A stretch of DNA of 64,000 nucleotides from NCBI RefSeq assembly GCF_000717345.1, contig NZ_JNZA01000008.1, positions 62,001 to 126,000 of the forward strand, written 5' to 3'. Positions 10,055 to 19,124 of the stretch are shown here, piece by piece. The stretch comes from Streptomyces lydicus. GTDB taxonomy: Bacteria > Actinomycetota > Actinomycetes > Streptomycetales > Streptomycetaceae. Numbering within the stretch: the first letter of the stretch is position 1; every line of letters begins with the position of its first letter. The notes beneath the pieces are model-generated. The model saw only the letters and a program-made list of their open reading frames with translations, was not told the origin of the DNA and searched no databases. A program made the position numbers and the translations under genes.

Positions 10055-10388
10055 CTGCGTGCCCCGTACGGTGCGCGCCCGCCGCCGGTGATCTGTGAGC
10101 CACGCCGCCTCCGAAGCGGCTCCGAGCTGCCCTTTCTGAGACCTTCCGCACAGATCCGTCCCGGACGCAACGTTTCGGCCATGGCTGGTTTCAGCGCGAA
10201 AGTCCAGGTGAGAAGGGAGGACGCCGCGCGCCGTCGGCAGCTGTTCCGCGAGATTTCTAAGAAATCGCTCATCACTCGCTGTGCAACCCTTCCCGTCAGC
10301 CTCCCGTCTGACAAGGAGCAACGAGCCGTGACAGCACGCAGCACGGTGGCGGCGAGGGGTAGCCGAGTGAGCGAGGACTGAGGAGCAG
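10055..10388 (+). promoter_or_regulatory. Upstream region of the LCP gene with a palindrome
   Basis: No coding frame here is convincing. The clearest element is the palindrome GATTTCT-A-AGAAATC at 10252-10266, an AT-rich 15-bp perfect inverted repeat in GC-rich sequence about 122 nt before the LCP start. It has the form of an operator. GAGGAG provides the ribosome site before ATG 10389. Confidence 0.45.
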
Positions 10389-11510
10389 ATGGCGGACAGC
10401 AACGGGACCGCGACGGCCGAAAGCCGGGCCCGCGGCATACGTGCCACGGGCCGCCGGCGCAGGACGCCGAGCCGGCGCCGCAGGGCCCTGACGATCAGCC
10501 TGTGCGCGCTCACCAGCGTCGTACTTCTCGGTGGTGCCGGGCTCGGATACGTCTACTTCAAACTCAACGGCAATCTGAAGGGCGTCGACATCAACGCCGC
10601 CCTCGGCCACGACCGGCCGCAGAACGTCGACGACGGATCCATGGACATCCTCGTCATGGGGTCGGACTCGCGCGCCGGCAAGAACGGCGAGTACGGCAAG
10701 GACGAGGGCGGGGCGCGCTCCGACACCGCGATGGTCGTGCACGTCTACAAGGGCCACAAGAAGGCCAGCGTCGTGAGCATCCCGCGCGACACCCTGATCA
10801 AGCGGCCCGACTGCACCAAGAACGGCCGGAACGTACCCGGCGCGCAGCGGACGATGTTCAACACCGCCTTCGAGGTCGGCGGGCCGGCCTGCGCCGTCAA
10901 GACCGTCGAGTCGATCAGCGGCATCCGTATGGACCACTTCATCGAGGTCGACTTCTCCGGCTTCAAGAAGCTCATCGACGCGCTGGGCGGGGTGGACATC
11001 ACCACCCGCAAGGCGATCGACGACGACAAGAGCCATCTGCACCTCCAGCCGGGCAAGCACACCCTCGACGGCGAGCAGTCCCTCGGCCTGGTGCGGACCC
11101 GGCACGGCGTCCCCGGCGGCGACGGCAGCGACCTCGGCCGCATCCAGCTGCAGCAGACGTTCCTCAAGGCCCTGATGAACCAGGTCAAGAACGTCGGGGT
11201 GCTCACCAACCCAACCAAGCTCTACGACGTCGCCGACACCGCCACCAAGGCCATCACCACCGACACCGACCTCAACTCGGTCAGCGAACTGACCGGGCTG
11301 GCCAAGAGCCTCGGCTCCATCGGGTCGAACAACATCGACATGGTGACGCTGCCGGTCGCGTACGACACCGCCAACCCCGACCGGGTGGTGCCGCTCACCA
11401 AGCACGGCAAGCAGGTCTGGGACGCGCTGCGCAACGACCAGGACATCCCCAAGTCCGCGCTCAAGGGCTCGGCCGGTGACACGGGCGGCACCAGCCGCTA
11501 CGTGAAGTAG
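10389..11510 (+). CDS. LCP (LytR-CpsA-Psr) family cell-wall polymer transferase
   Basis: LCP enzymes transfer lipid-linked wall polymers, such as teichoic acids, onto peptidoglycan outside the membrane. The protein has a short Arg-rich cytoplasmic N-terminus, one membrane anchor (about residues 33-55) and an extracellular LCP domain. That domain has the signatures ILVMGSDSR, ARSDTAMVV, VSIPRDT and GLVRTRHG, the last carrying the conserved arginines that hold the polyprenyl pyrophosphate. At 373 residues it is normal length. It is monocistronic between the rho and rpmE terminators. The WecA/TagO-like enzyme downstream in the window could make the lipid-linked substrate, though this link is inference. 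Confidence 0.93.
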   Translation: MADSNGTATAESRARGIRATGRRRRTPSRRRRALTISLCALTSVVLLGGAGLGYVYFKLNGNLKGVDINAALGHDRPQNVDDGSMDILVMGSDSRAGKNGEYGKDEGGARSDTAMVVHVYKGHKKASVVSIPRDTLIKRPDCTKNGRNVPGAQRTMFNTAFEVGGPACAVKTVESISGIRMDHFIEVDFSGFKKLIDALGGVDITTRKAIDDDKSHLHLQPGKHTLDGEQSLGLVRTRHGVPGGDGSDLGRIQLQQTFLKALMNQVKNVGVLTNPTKLYDVADTATKAITTDTDLNSVSELTGLAKSLGSIGSNNIDMVTLPVAYDTANPDRVVPLTKHGKQVWDALRNDQDIPKSALKGSAGDTGGTSRYVK

Positions 11511-11662
11511 CCGGCGGGACCGTGCCGCGGGCGGGAATAGTTGCGCGGGTACCCCGGTTTTGGGAGATACGGCTAGTCCTGGCAGACTGGACCGTCGGCC
11601 CCGGTTCACGTGACGCAACCCGCGACACGACCCGGGTGCACTCCCGAACCTAGGAGAATCCC

Positions 11663-11884
11663 TTGAAGCGCGACATCCACCCGGAGTACGTCGAGACCCA
11701 GGTCAGCTGCACCTGCGGCGCGTCGTTCACCACCCGTAGCACCGTGGCCGGCGGCAGCATCCGTGCCGACGTGTGCTCCGAGTGCCACCCGTTCTACACG
11801 GGCAAGCAGAAGATCATGGACACGGGCGGCCGCGTGGCCCGCTTCGAGGCCCGCTTCGGCAAGGCCGCCGCTGCCAAGAAGTAG
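11663..11884 (+). CDS. rpmE: 50S ribosomal protein L31
   Basis: The 73-residue large-subunit protein has all four zinc-binding cysteines (C16, C18, C38, C41), so it is the C-plus form rather than the zinc-independent, Zur-controlled paralogue. The start codon is a rare TTG. It is chosen because AGGAGA lies 6 nt upstream and the protein begins with the conserved MKRDIHPEY. It is followed directly by an intrinsic terminator, so it is transcribed largely alone. Confidence 0.96.
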   Translation: MKRDIHPEYVETQVSCTCGASFTTRSTVAGGSIRADVCSECHPFYTGKQKIMDTGGRVARFEARFGKAAAAKK

Positions 11885-11896
11885 CGACTCACAAGG

Positions 11897-11950
11897 CGCC
11901 GGTTCCCGGTCGCCCCTGCCCAGGGGTGACCGGACCGGCGTCTTTGTTTG
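11897..11950 (+). terminator. Intrinsic terminator after rpmE
   Basis: A two-part stem, CGCCGGT/ACCGGCG and CCGGTC/GACCGG, is broken by a 2-nt bulge. An inner CCCCT/AGGGG helix lies within it, and the T-rich tail TCTTTGTTTG follows. It sits 12 nt after the rpmE stop and is one of the few U-tailed terminators in the window. Confidence 0.88.
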
Positions 11951-12037
11951 CGTCGTCCCAGGTCTCCCGTCACCCGGCGGGAGGTCCGGGGGTCACCCCC
12001 GGACAGCACAGTCAGCCAGCCAGCAGAGGAACCCACG

Positions 12038-13117
12038 ATGTTCGAGGCGGTCGAGGAACTGATCGGCGAGCACGCCGATCTCGAGAAGCGGCTGGCCGAC
12101 CCCGCGGTCCACGCCGACCAGCGCGAGGCCATGCGGCTCAACAAGCGCTACGCCGAGCTGACCCCGATCATCACGACGTACCGCGACTGGAAGCAGACCG
12201 GCGACGACATCGAGACCGCGCGCGAATTCGCCGCGGACGACCCGGACTTCGCCGACGAGGCCAAGGAGCTCGACGTCCGCCGCGAGGTGCTGACCGAGAA
12301 GCTGCGGCTGCTGCTCGTCCCGCGCGACCCCAGCGACGACAAGGACGTCATCCTCGAGGTCAAGGCCGGTGAGGGCGGCGAGGAGTCCGCGCTGTTCGCC
12401 GGCGACCTGCTGCGGATGTACCTGCGCTACGCCGAGCGGGTCGGCTGGAAGACCGAGATCCTCGACGCCAACGAGTCCGACCTCGGCGGCTACAAGGACG
12501 TCCAGGTCGCGGTGAAGACCAAGGGCGGGGGCGGCGCCACCGAGCCCGGCCAGGGCGTCTGGGCGCGGCTGAAGTACGAGGGCGGGGTGCACCGCGTGCA
12601 GCGCGTGCCCGCCACCGAGTCGCAGGGCCGCATCCACACCTCCGCGGCCGGTGTGCTGGTCACCCCCGAGGCCGAGGAGGTCGAGGTCGAGATCGTGGCC
12701 AACGACCTGCGGATCGACGTGTACCGCTCGTCGGGTCCCGGCGGCCAGTCCGTCAACACCACCGACTCCGCGGTGCGCATCACCCACCTGCCGACCGGCA
12801 TCGTCGTCTCCTGCCAGAACGAGAAGAGCCAGCTCCAGAACAAGGAGCAGGCGATGCGCATCCTGCGGTCCCGGCTGCTGGCCGCCGCCCAGGAGGAGGC
12901 CGAGCGCGAGGCGTCCGACGCCCGCCGCAGCCAGGTCCGCACGGTCGACCGCTCCGAGCGCATCCGCACGTACAACTTCCCGGAAAACCGCATCTCGGAC
13001 CACCGGGTCGGCTTCAAGGCGTACAACTTGGACCAGGTGCTCGACGGCGAGCTGGACCCGGTCATCCAGGCGTGCGTCGACGCAGACTCGGCGGCCAAGC
13101 TCGCCGCCGCCCAGTAA
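12038..13117 (+). CDS. prfA: Peptide chain release factor 1
   Basis: RF1 reads UAA and UAG stop codons and triggers release of the finished protein. The 359-residue protein carries the GGQ catalytic motif (G235-G236-Q237 in [10 protein letters not shown]). A PxT-type stop-codon recognition loop lies in the [11 protein letters not shown] region, and the C-terminal [14 protein letters not shown] block is present. PrmC, which methylates the GGQ glutamine, is encoded next, as in many bacteria. AGAGGA precedes the ATG. Confidence 0.97.
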   Translation: MFEAVEELIGEHADLEKRLADPAVHADQREAMRLNKRYAELTPIITTYRDWKQTGDDIETAREFAADDPDFADEAKELDVRREVLTEKLRLLLVPRDPSDDKDVILEVKAGEGGEESALFAGDLLRMYLRYAERVGWKTEILDANESDLGGYKDVQVAVKTKGGGGATEPGQGVWARLKYEGGVHRVQRVPATESQGRIHTSAAGVLVTPEAEEVEVEIVANDLRIDVYRSSGPGGQSVNTTDSAVRITHLPTGIVVSCQNEKSQLQNKEQAMRILRSRLLAAAQEEAEREASDARRSQVRTVDRSERIRTYNFPENRISDHRVGFKAYNLDQVLDGELDPVIQACVDADSAAKLAAAQ

Positions 13118-13150
13118 GCCCGCAAGACCCGTACGTACCGGCTGGAGACC

Positions 13151-13168
13151 GCATCCCCCAGGGGATGC
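13151..13168 (+). other. Small hairpin between prfA and prmC
   Basis: GCATCCC/GGGATGC pairs over 7 bp with a 4-nt loop in the 96-nt gap. It is too short to be a confident terminator and may only modulate prmC expression. Confidence 0.3.
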
Positions 13169-13213
13169 CCGGACCCCGGCCGGGGAAGACGCAGCGCACC
13201 AGGAGGAAGGCCC

Positions 13214-14059
13214 GTGAACCTGCTGCTCGCCGAGGTGGCCCAGGCCACCCAGCGGCTGGCCGACGCCGGCGTGCCCTCACCCCGCTTCGACGCCGAGGAG
13301 CTCGCCGCGCACGTGCACGGCGTCAAGCGGAGCCAGCTGCACACCGTCCCCGACGCGGACTTCGACGCCCGCTACTGGGAGGCCATCGCGCGCCGTGAGG
13401 CCCGCGAACCGCTCCAGCACATCACCGGACGGGCGTTCTTCCGGTACCTCGAACTCCATGTCGGCCCGGGGGTGTTCGTGCCCCGCCCGGAGACCGAGTC
13501 GGTGGTCGGCTGGGCGATAGACGCCGTACGGGCCATGGACGTCGTCGAGCCGCTGATCGTCGACCTGTGCACCGGCTCCGGGGCGATCGCGCTGGCGCTG
13601 GCACAGGAGGTGCCGCGCTCGCGGGTGCACGCCGTGGAGCTGTCCGAAGAGGCCCTGGAGTACGCCCGCAAGAACGTCGAGGGGTCCCGCGTCGTTCTCC
13701 ATCACGGCGACGCGCTGACCGCGCTTCCCGAACTGGACGGGCAGGTGGACCTGGTCGTCTCCAACCCGCCGTACATCCCGCTGACCGAGTGGGAGTACGT
13801 CGCCCCCGAGGCCCGCGACCACGACCCGGAGCTGGCGCTGTTCTCGGGCCCGGACGGCCTGGACACCATCCGTGGCATCGAGCGGACCGCACACCGCCTG
13901 CTGCGGCCCGGTGGCGTGGTCGTCATCGAGCACGCCGACACCCAGGGCGGACAGGTGCCGTGGATCTTCACCGAGGAGCGGGGCTGGGCCGACGCGGCCG
14001 ACCACCCCGACCTGAACAACAGGCCCCGTTTCGCCACCGCGCGCCGGGCGACGCCATGA
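13214..14059 (+). CDS. prmC: Release factor glutamine methyltransferase
   Basis: SAM-dependent N5-glutamine methyltransferase that modifies the GGQ glutamine of release factors. The N-terminal helical domain (residues 1-80) binds the factor. The Rossmann domain has the SAM motif VDLCTGSGAIAL, and the NPPY catalytic tetrapeptide lies in VVSNPPYIP. The start is GTG with AGGAGGAAGG just upstream. The gene lies 96 nt after prfA and 70 nt before the Sua5 gene, in a translation-factor cluster. Confidence 0.96.
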   Translation: MNLLLAEVAQATQRLADAGVPSPRFDAEELAAHVHGVKRSQLHTVPDADFDARYWEAIARREAREPLQHITGRAFFRYLELHVGPGVFVPRPETESVVGWAIDAVRAMDVVEPLIVDLCTGSGAIALALAQEVPRSRVHAVELSEEALEYARKNVEGSRVVLHHGDALTALPELDGQVDLVVSNPPYIPLTEWEYVAPEARDHDPELALFSGPDGLDTIRGIERTAHRLLRPGGVVVIEHADTQGGQVPWIFTEERGWADAADHPDLNNRPRFATARRATP

Positions 14060-14129
14060 CGCGTCCTGCCCTGACGCCTGATGCAGCCGATGCATCCGAT
14101 GTATTCGTTCCGCACGAGGAGGTCCCGTA

Positions 14130-14777
14130 ATGGCACGGCGATACGACTGCAGCGACGCGACCGACCGCGCCACCGGTCTGCGCGAGGCCGCCTCGGCCGT
14201 CCGCCGCGGTGAGCTGGTCGTGCTGCCGACCGACACCGTCTACGGCATCGGCGCGGACGCCTTCAGCGCCGAGGCCGTCGGCGACCTGCTGGAGGCCAAG
14301 GGCCGCGGCCGGGGCATGCCCTCCCCGGTCCTCGTCGGATCCCCCAACACCCTGCACGGCCTGGTCACCGACTTCTCCGAGCAGGCGTGGGAGCTGGTCG
14401 ACGCCTTCTGGCCCGGCGCGCTCACCCTCGTCGCCAAGCACCAGCCGTCGCTGACCTGGGACCTCGGCGAGACCCGCGGCACGGTCGCGGTGCGGATGCC
14501 GCTGCACCCCGTCGCGATCGAGCTGCTCACCGAGTTCGGCCCGATGGCCGTCTCCAGCGCCAACCTGACCGGCCACCCCTCCCCGCAGGACTGCGACGCG
14601 GCCCAGGAGATGCTGGGCGACTCGGTCTCCGTCTACCTCGACGGCGGCCCGACGCCCGCCGCCGTGCCGTCGTCGATCGTCGACGTCACCGGAAAGATCC
14701 CCGTGCTGCTGCGCGAGGGCGCGCTCAGCGCGGAGGAGCTGCGCAAGGTGGTACCCGAGCTCGAGGTGGCCAATTGA
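14130..14777 (+). CDS. L-threonylcarbamoyladenylate synthase (Sua5/YwlC/TsaC family)
   Basis: Makes threonylcarbamoyl-AMP from threonine, bicarbonate and ATP for the t6A37 modification of ANN-reading tRNAs. The 215-residue protein shows the YrdC fold with LPTDTVYGIGAD, the KGRGRGMPSPVLVG segment (usually KxR...P) and SSANLTGHPSP. It is the short form without the extra Sua5 C-terminal domain. GGAGG precedes the ATG. Its TGA stop overlaps the ATG of the next gene by one base, so the two are translationally coupled. Confidence 0.94.
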   Translation: MARRYDCSDATDRATGLREAASAVRRGELVVLPTDTVYGIGADAFSAEAVGDLLEAKGRGRGMPSPVLVGSPNTLHGLVTDFSEQAWELVDAFWPGALTLVAKHQPSLTWDLGETRGTVAVRMPLHPVAIELLTEFGPMAVSSANLTGHPSPQDCDAAQEMLGDSVSVYLDGGPTPAAVPSSIVDVTGKIPVLLREGALSAEELRKVVPELEVAN

Positions 14778-15460
14778 TGGCGCCCCTGGGGCGTGGCATA
14801 GCGGGACCCGGCGACGACAACCCCCTTCCCCCCGCACCCCCCGCATCGCTGTTCCGGATCCTGCACGTCAGCACCGGCAACGTCTGCCGCTCGCCGATCA
14901 CCGAGCGGCTGCACCGCCATGCCCTGGCACTGCGGCTCGGCGGGGAGCAGAGCGGAGGGCTGGTCGTGGAGAGCGCCGGCACCTGGGGCCATGAGGGCGC
15001 CCCGATGGAGGCGCACGCCGCGACCGTGCTCACGGACTACGGCGCCGACCCGGCCGGCTTCATCGGCCGGGAACTGCTCGACGAGCACGTCATCCGCGCC
15101 GACCTGGTGCTCACCGCCACCCGCGACCACCGAGCCCAGGTCATCTCCATGGGCCACTCCGCGGGGCTGCGCACCTTCACCCTCAAGGAGTTCAACCGGC
15201 TGGTACGGGCCATAGACCCCGCCACGCTGCCCGACCCCGACCCGGCCCGGCCGGACGGCGGGCTGGTCGAGCGGGCCCGGGCGCTGGTCGGCGCCGCCGC
15301 GGCGCTGCGCGGCTGGCTGCTGGCGCCCAACCCGGAGTCCGACGAGGTCTACGACCCCTACGGAGCCCCCATCACCTTCTTCCGCTCCATCGGCGACGAG
15401 ATCAACCAGGCGCTGGACCCGGTCGTCACCGCCCTGACGGGGGTCCCTGCGCGGGCGTAG
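14777..15460 (+). CDS. Low-molecular-weight protein-tyrosine-phosphatase homologue lacking the catalytic cysteine
   Basis: The fold is clearly LMW-PTP: an N-terminal phosphate loop followed by a long C-terminal region ending near the acid loop DPYG. In active enzymes the loop reads V-C-x-G-N-x-C-R-S, and the first cysteine is the nucleophile. Here it reads V-S-T-G-N-V-C-R-S, so the nucleophile is S32 (codon AGC) while C37 and R38 remain. Residues 1-25 are an extra Pro/Gly-rich leader. The protein may bind phosphotyrosine or arsenate-like anions without turnover. Translation is coupled to the upstream Sua5 gene by a 1-base overlap. Confidence 0.85.
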   Translation: MAPLGRGIAGPGDDNPLPPAPPASLFRILHVSTGNVCRSPITERLHRHALALRLGGEQSGGLVVESAGTWGHEGAPMEAHAATVLTDYGADPAGFIGRELLDEHVIRADLVLTATRDHRAQVISMGHSAGLRTFTLKEFNRLVRAIDPATLPDPDPARPDGGLVERARALVGAAAALRGWLLAPNPESDEVYDPYGAPITFFRSIGDEINQALDPVVTALTGVPARA

Positions 15461-15566
15461 CGGGCCCGGGCGCGACCGCGGGCCCCGAGCGGACCGGCAC
15501 ACCGCGCCCGATCGCCGTGGCGCGCCTACATTGGGACTACGTCCCGTACGAGGCCCGGAGCCAGCG

Positions 15567-16958
15567 ATGCCCGCCACCACCGCGTCACCCCGCAGCGAGT
15601 CCCCGACCAGCGGTGTTCCGGCCGCCGAGGCCGCCACCGCGCCCGGAGCCGACGCCGGCCGGCCGCTGGAGGAACGGGCCCGGGCCGCCGCCCGGGAGGG
15701 CGTCACCCGCCCCGCGGGCGCGCCGGACTTCGCCGCGCTGCTGCGCCAGGACCCCGAGATCGCCGGCGTACTGCTCGGCGAGAGCGCCCGCCAGAGCGAC
15801 GGACTTCAGCTGATCGCCGCGGAGAACTTCACCTCACCGGCCGTGCTGGCCGCGCTCGGCTCCCCGCTGGGCAACAAGTACGCCGAGGGCTATCCCGGCG
15901 CCCGGCACCACGGCGGCTGCGAGATCGTCGACCTCGCCGAGCGGATCGCGGTGGAGCGCGCCAAGGCCCTTTTCGGCGCCGAACACGCCAACGTCCAGTC
16001 CCACTCCGGGTCTTCGGCCGTGCTGGCCGCCTACGCCGCCCTGCTGCGCCCCGGTGACACCGTTCTGGCCATGTCGCTGCCCCACGGCGGACATCTGACC
16101 CACGGCTCGCCCGCCAACTTCTCCGGCCGCTGGTTCGACTTCGCCGGCTACGGCGTCGACGAGGAGACCGGGCTGCTGGACTACGACGCGATCCGCGAGC
16201 TGGCCCGCGCCCGCCGCCCCAAGGCGATCGTCTGCGGCTCGATCTCCTACCCCCGCCACATCGACTACGCCGCCTTCCGCGACATCGCCGACGAGACCGG
16301 CGCCTATCTGATCGCGGACGTCGCACACCCGCTGGGGCTGATCGCCGGGGGAGCGGCACCCAGCCCCGTCCCGTACGCCCATGTGGTGTGCGGCACCACC
16401 CACAAGGTGCTGCGCGGGCCGCGCGGCGGGCTGATCCTGTGCGGCGAGCGGCTGGCCGAGCGGATCGACCGCGCCGTGTTCCCGTTCACCCAGGGGGGTG
16501 CGCAGATGAACGCGGTCGCCGCCAAGGCCGTCGCCTTCGCGGAGGCCGCCACGCCCGCCTTCGCCGCGTACGCCCACCAGGTAGTCGCCAACGCCCGGGC
16601 GCTCGCCGAGGCGCTGGCCGGGCAGGGCCTGACGATCACCACCGGCGGCACCGACACCCATCTGATCACCGCCGATCCCGCCCCCCTCGGCCTGGACGCG
16701 CGCACCGCACGGGGCCGGCTGGCGGCCGCCGGGATCGTGCTGGACACCTGCGCGCTGCCCTGCGAGGACGAGCCCGCCGCCCGCCGCACCGGGATCCGCC
16801 TGGGCACCGCCGCGGTGACGACGCAGGGGATGGGCGAGGACGAGATGGCGGCGATCGCCGGGCTGATGGTGGCGGCGCTGCGGGAGGAGGGGGCGGCGGC
16901 CCGCGCCGCGACGGTCACTTTGGTCCATGCTTTTCCGCCTTATCCCGATCAGGGGTGA
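15567..16958 (+). CDS. glyA: Serine hydroxymethyltransferase
   Basis: PLP enzyme that interconverts serine and glycine with tetrahydrofolate. It supplies glycine and one-carbon units. The core is typical, with LIAAENFTSPAVLAALGS, YPGARHHGGC and the PLP lysine K280 in GTTHKVLRGPRGG. Compared with the usual STVTTTTHK sequence, the segment before the lysine reads VVCGTTHK, so it diverges from the main GlyA line. There is an N-terminal extension of about 50 residues rich in Ala and Pro. I chose ATG 15567, with GGAG 6 nt upstream. Streptomyces often have two SHMTs, so this may be the second. Confidence 0.92.
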   Translation: MPATTASPRSESPTSGVPAAEAATAPGADAGRPLEERARAAAREGVTRPAGAPDFAALLRQDPEIAGVLLGESARQSDGLQLIAAENFTSPAVLAALGSPLGNKYAEGYPGARHHGGCEIVDLAERIAVERAKALFGAEHANVQSHSGSSAVLAAYAALLRPGDTVLAMSLPHGGHLTHGSPANFSGRWFDFAGYGVDEETGLLDYDAIRELARARRPKAIVCGSISYPRHIDYAAFRDIADETGAYLIADVAHPLGLIAGGAAPSPVPYAHVVCGTTHKVLRGPRGGLILCGERLAERIDRAVFPFTQGGAQMNAVAAKAVAFAEAATPAFAAYAHQVVANARALAEALAGQGLTITTGGTDTHLITADPAPLGLDARTARGRLAAAGIVLDTCALPCEDEPAARRTGIRLGTAAVTTQGMGEDEMAAIAGLMVAALREEGAAARAATVTLVHAFPPYPDQG

Positions 16959-17069
16959 GGGCGGGAACCGTCCGCCGACGCGAGGCGTCTTCTCCTGTAT
17001 TCACGGCCAGGGGGCGGACACGCATAGGGTGTGGGGCTGTGATGGCCAGCTATACCGATGGGGCAGCCC

Positions 17070-18398
17070 GTGCGTGAATACCTGCTGACGCTGTGCGTCA
17101 CGGCCGCGGTCACCTACCTGCTGACCGGGCCGGTGCGGAAGTTCGCGATCGCGGCCGGTGCGATGCCGGAGATCCGCGCGCGTGATGTGCACCGCGAACC
17201 GACACCGCGGCTCGGCGGTATCGCCATGTTCGGCGGCCTGTGCGCCGGCCTGCTGGTCGCCTCGCACCTGACCAACCTCAAGAGCGTCTTCGAGAACTCC
17301 AACGAGCCGCGGGCGCTGCTGTCGGGCGCCGCGCTGATCTGGATCCTCGGCGTGCTGGACGACAAGTGGGGCGTGGACGCCCTGGTCAAGCTGGGCGGCC
17401 AGATGATCGCCGCGGGTGTGATGGTCCTCCAGGGCCTGACCATCCTGTGGATCCCGATCCCCGGCGTCGGCACGGTCTCGCTGACCCCCATGCAGGGCAC
17501 GCTGCTGACCGTCGCGCTGGTCGTGATCACCATCAACGCGGTGAACTTCGTCGACGGCCTGGACGGGCTGGCCTCCGGCATGGTGTGCATCGCCGCCGCC
17601 GCGTTCTTCATGTACGCGTACCGGATGTGGTTCGGCTACGGCATCGAGGCGGCCGCGCCCGCCACGCTGTTCTCCGTCGTGCTGATGGGCATGTGCCTGG
17701 GCTTCCTGCCGCACAACATGCACCCGGCGCGGATCTTCATGGGCGACTCGGGCTCGATGCTGATCGGCCTGGTCATGGCGGCCGGCGCGGTCTCGGTGAC
17801 CGGCCAGGTCGACCCGGACCTGCTCAACCAGAAGGCCGGCGGTCTGCGTGAGGCCACCCACGCGATGGTGCCGGTCTACATCCCGCTGCTGCTGCCGCTG
17901 ACGGTCATCGCGGTGCCGGTCGCCGACCTGATCCTGGCGATCGTGCGCCGTACGTGGAAGGGCCAGTCGCCGTTCGCGGCCGACCGCGGGCACCTCCACC
18001 ACCGGCTGCTGGAGATCGGGCACTCGCACAGCCGGGCGGTGCTGATCATGTACTTCTGGTCGGCGCTGATCGCCTTCGGCGCGGTCGCCTACTCGGTGAA
18101 CAACGCGAGCATGTGGATCGTGCTGGGCATCGTGCTGCTGAGCGCGGTGGGACTGGTGCTGCTCCTGCTGCCGCGCTTCTCGCCGCGGGCCCCGCGCTGG
18201 GCCGAGCGGATGGTGCCGCCCCGCTACCGCAGGGTCGTGCGGACGGTCCTGGTGCCGTCGGCGGACCGTGCGGAGGAGGACGCCGCGGAGGCGGCCGAGG
18301 GGGAGCGCGAGCCGGTCCCCGCGGGCATCAACGGGGCCACCGCGATCGGCGACCGGTCACGCTTCGTGGACCACCGCAGGGCGGGCAGTCACCACTGA
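17070..18398 (+). CDS. wecA: WecA/TagO-like undecaprenyl-phosphate GlcNAc-1-phosphate transferase
   Basis: Polytopic membrane enzyme of the MraY/WecA family that starts lipid-linked wall glycopolymer synthesis by moving a sugar 1-phosphate onto polyprenyl phosphate. Visible family motifs are LDDKWG, NAVNFVDGLDGLASG, RIFMGDSGSM and the HHRLLEIGHSH histidine loop, with about eleven membrane segments. A charged C-terminal tail of about 70 residues is cytoplasmic. I chose GTG 17070, preceded by GGGG at 6 nt and the MREYLLTL start. An ATG 12 nt upstream is the alternative. The gene directly precedes the ATP synthase operon, as in other actinobacteria. Confidence 0.93.
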   Translation: MREYLLTLCVTAAVTYLLTGPVRKFAIAAGAMPEIRARDVHREPTPRLGGIAMFGGLCAGLLVASHLTNLKSVFENSNEPRALLSGAALIWILGVLDDKWGVDALVKLGGQMIAAGVMVLQGLTILWIPIPGVGTVSLTPMQGTLLTVALVVITINAVNFVDGLDGLASGMVCIAAAAFFMYAYRMWFGYGIEAAAPATLFSVVLMGMCLGFLPHNMHPARIFMGDSGSMLIGLVMAAGAVSVTGQVDPDLLNQKAGGLREATHAMVPVYIPLLLPLTVIAVPVADLILAIVRRTWKGQSPFAADRGHLHHRLLEIGHSHSRAVLIMYFWSALIAFGAVAYSVNNASMWIVLGIVLLSAVGLVLLLLPRFSPRAPRWAERMVPPRYRRVVRTVLVPSADRAEEDAAEAAEGEREPVPAGINGATAIGDRSRFVDHRRAGSHH

Positions 18399-18686
18399 GA
18401 CGAAGATTCGGTCGCCCGAAAGGGCATCGAAAATCGGACGTGTTGACCCCATACCAGACAAAAAACCAGCTGTCCGTGCACCAACGCGCGGGTTCACGCT
18501 CACGTGTGACAGGGTCCACACGAACCAGGTAAAGACCTCATCAAATAGTTTGTGATACCGTTCACTAAACCCGGTGACAGAGCCGCAGGACCGTAGTGCG
18601 ACGGTCGTTCGGCCTCAGGTTCCGCCTCTGACCGGGTCTACGCTCGTCCCTGACGACACACCCCCACCCCTTGCCGGAGCGCCGCC
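18399..18686 (+). promoter_or_regulatory. Promoter region of the ATP synthase operon
   Basis: This gap is AT-richer than its surroundings and holds the Rex-like site at 18551-18566 together with TTGACC at 18443 and several near-hexamers. It must contain the atp operon promoter, but no -35/-10 pair is clear enough to name. No gene is visible. Confidence 0.5.
18551..18566 (+). promoter_or_regulatory. Rex-like operator upstream of atpI
   Basis: TGTGATACCGTTCACT keeps the TGTGA and TTCAC half-sites and 16-bp length of the Rex consensus TGTGAAC-N3-TTCACA, matching 10 of 13 fixed positions. It lies 120 nt before atpI. Rex, the NADH/NAD sensor of Streptomyces, is known to regulate respiratory and ATP synthase genes. 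Binding at this copy is inference. Confidence 0.6.
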
Positions 18687-19124
18687 ATGCAGTCGAATGA
18701 CGCCCGACTACTCCTTCACGCCGTCGTGCCCACGTTTGCCGTCGGCGTCATCGCCGTTGCGGTGAGCGCTGTGGTCGCGGGCGCGGCGGGAGCGATCGGC
18801 GCCGTCGTCGGCACCGTGCTCGTGATGCTCGTCATGGGGGTCGGCCTCGTGGTCCTGCAAAAGACCGCGAGGAATCTTCCGCAGCTGTTCCAGATGATGG
18901 GCCTGCTGCTCTACACGACGCAGATCCTGTTCGTGCTGCTCTTCCTGCTCGCGTTCAAGGACACAACGCTGTTCGACACCAAGGCATTTGCGTTCACATT
19001 GCTCGGCGCCACCCTCGTGTGGATCGCGGCGCAGACCCGCGGTCATATGAAGGCGAAGATTCTGTACGTGGATCCCCACTCCGCCGAGTCGAAGAAGGCG
19101 GAGACGGCGGGGTCGCCGACGTGA
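18687..19124 (+). CDS. atpI: ATP synthase protein I (AtpI-like)
   Basis: Small membrane protein encoded first in many atp operons, thought to help assemble the c-ring. The 145-residue protein has four hydrophobic segments (about residues 10-32, 36-57, 70-90 and 97-113) and a charged C-terminus. Sequence conservation in this family is low, so position before atpB gives much of the support. The ATG start has a weak ribosome site (GGAG at distance 10). Confidence 0.85.
   Translation: MQSNDARLLLHAVVPTFAVGVIAVAVSAVVAGAAGAIGAVVGTVLVMLVMGVGLVVLQKTARNLPQLFQMMGLLLYTTQILFVLLFLLAFKDTTLFDTKAFAFTLLGATLVWIAAQTRGHMKAKILYVDPHSAESKKAETAGSPT

Noticed and set aside
10052..10381. 109-codon open frame between rho and the LCP gene
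   Set aside because: It begins inside the rho terminator hairpin, lacks codon bias and would cover the palindrome and promoter region.
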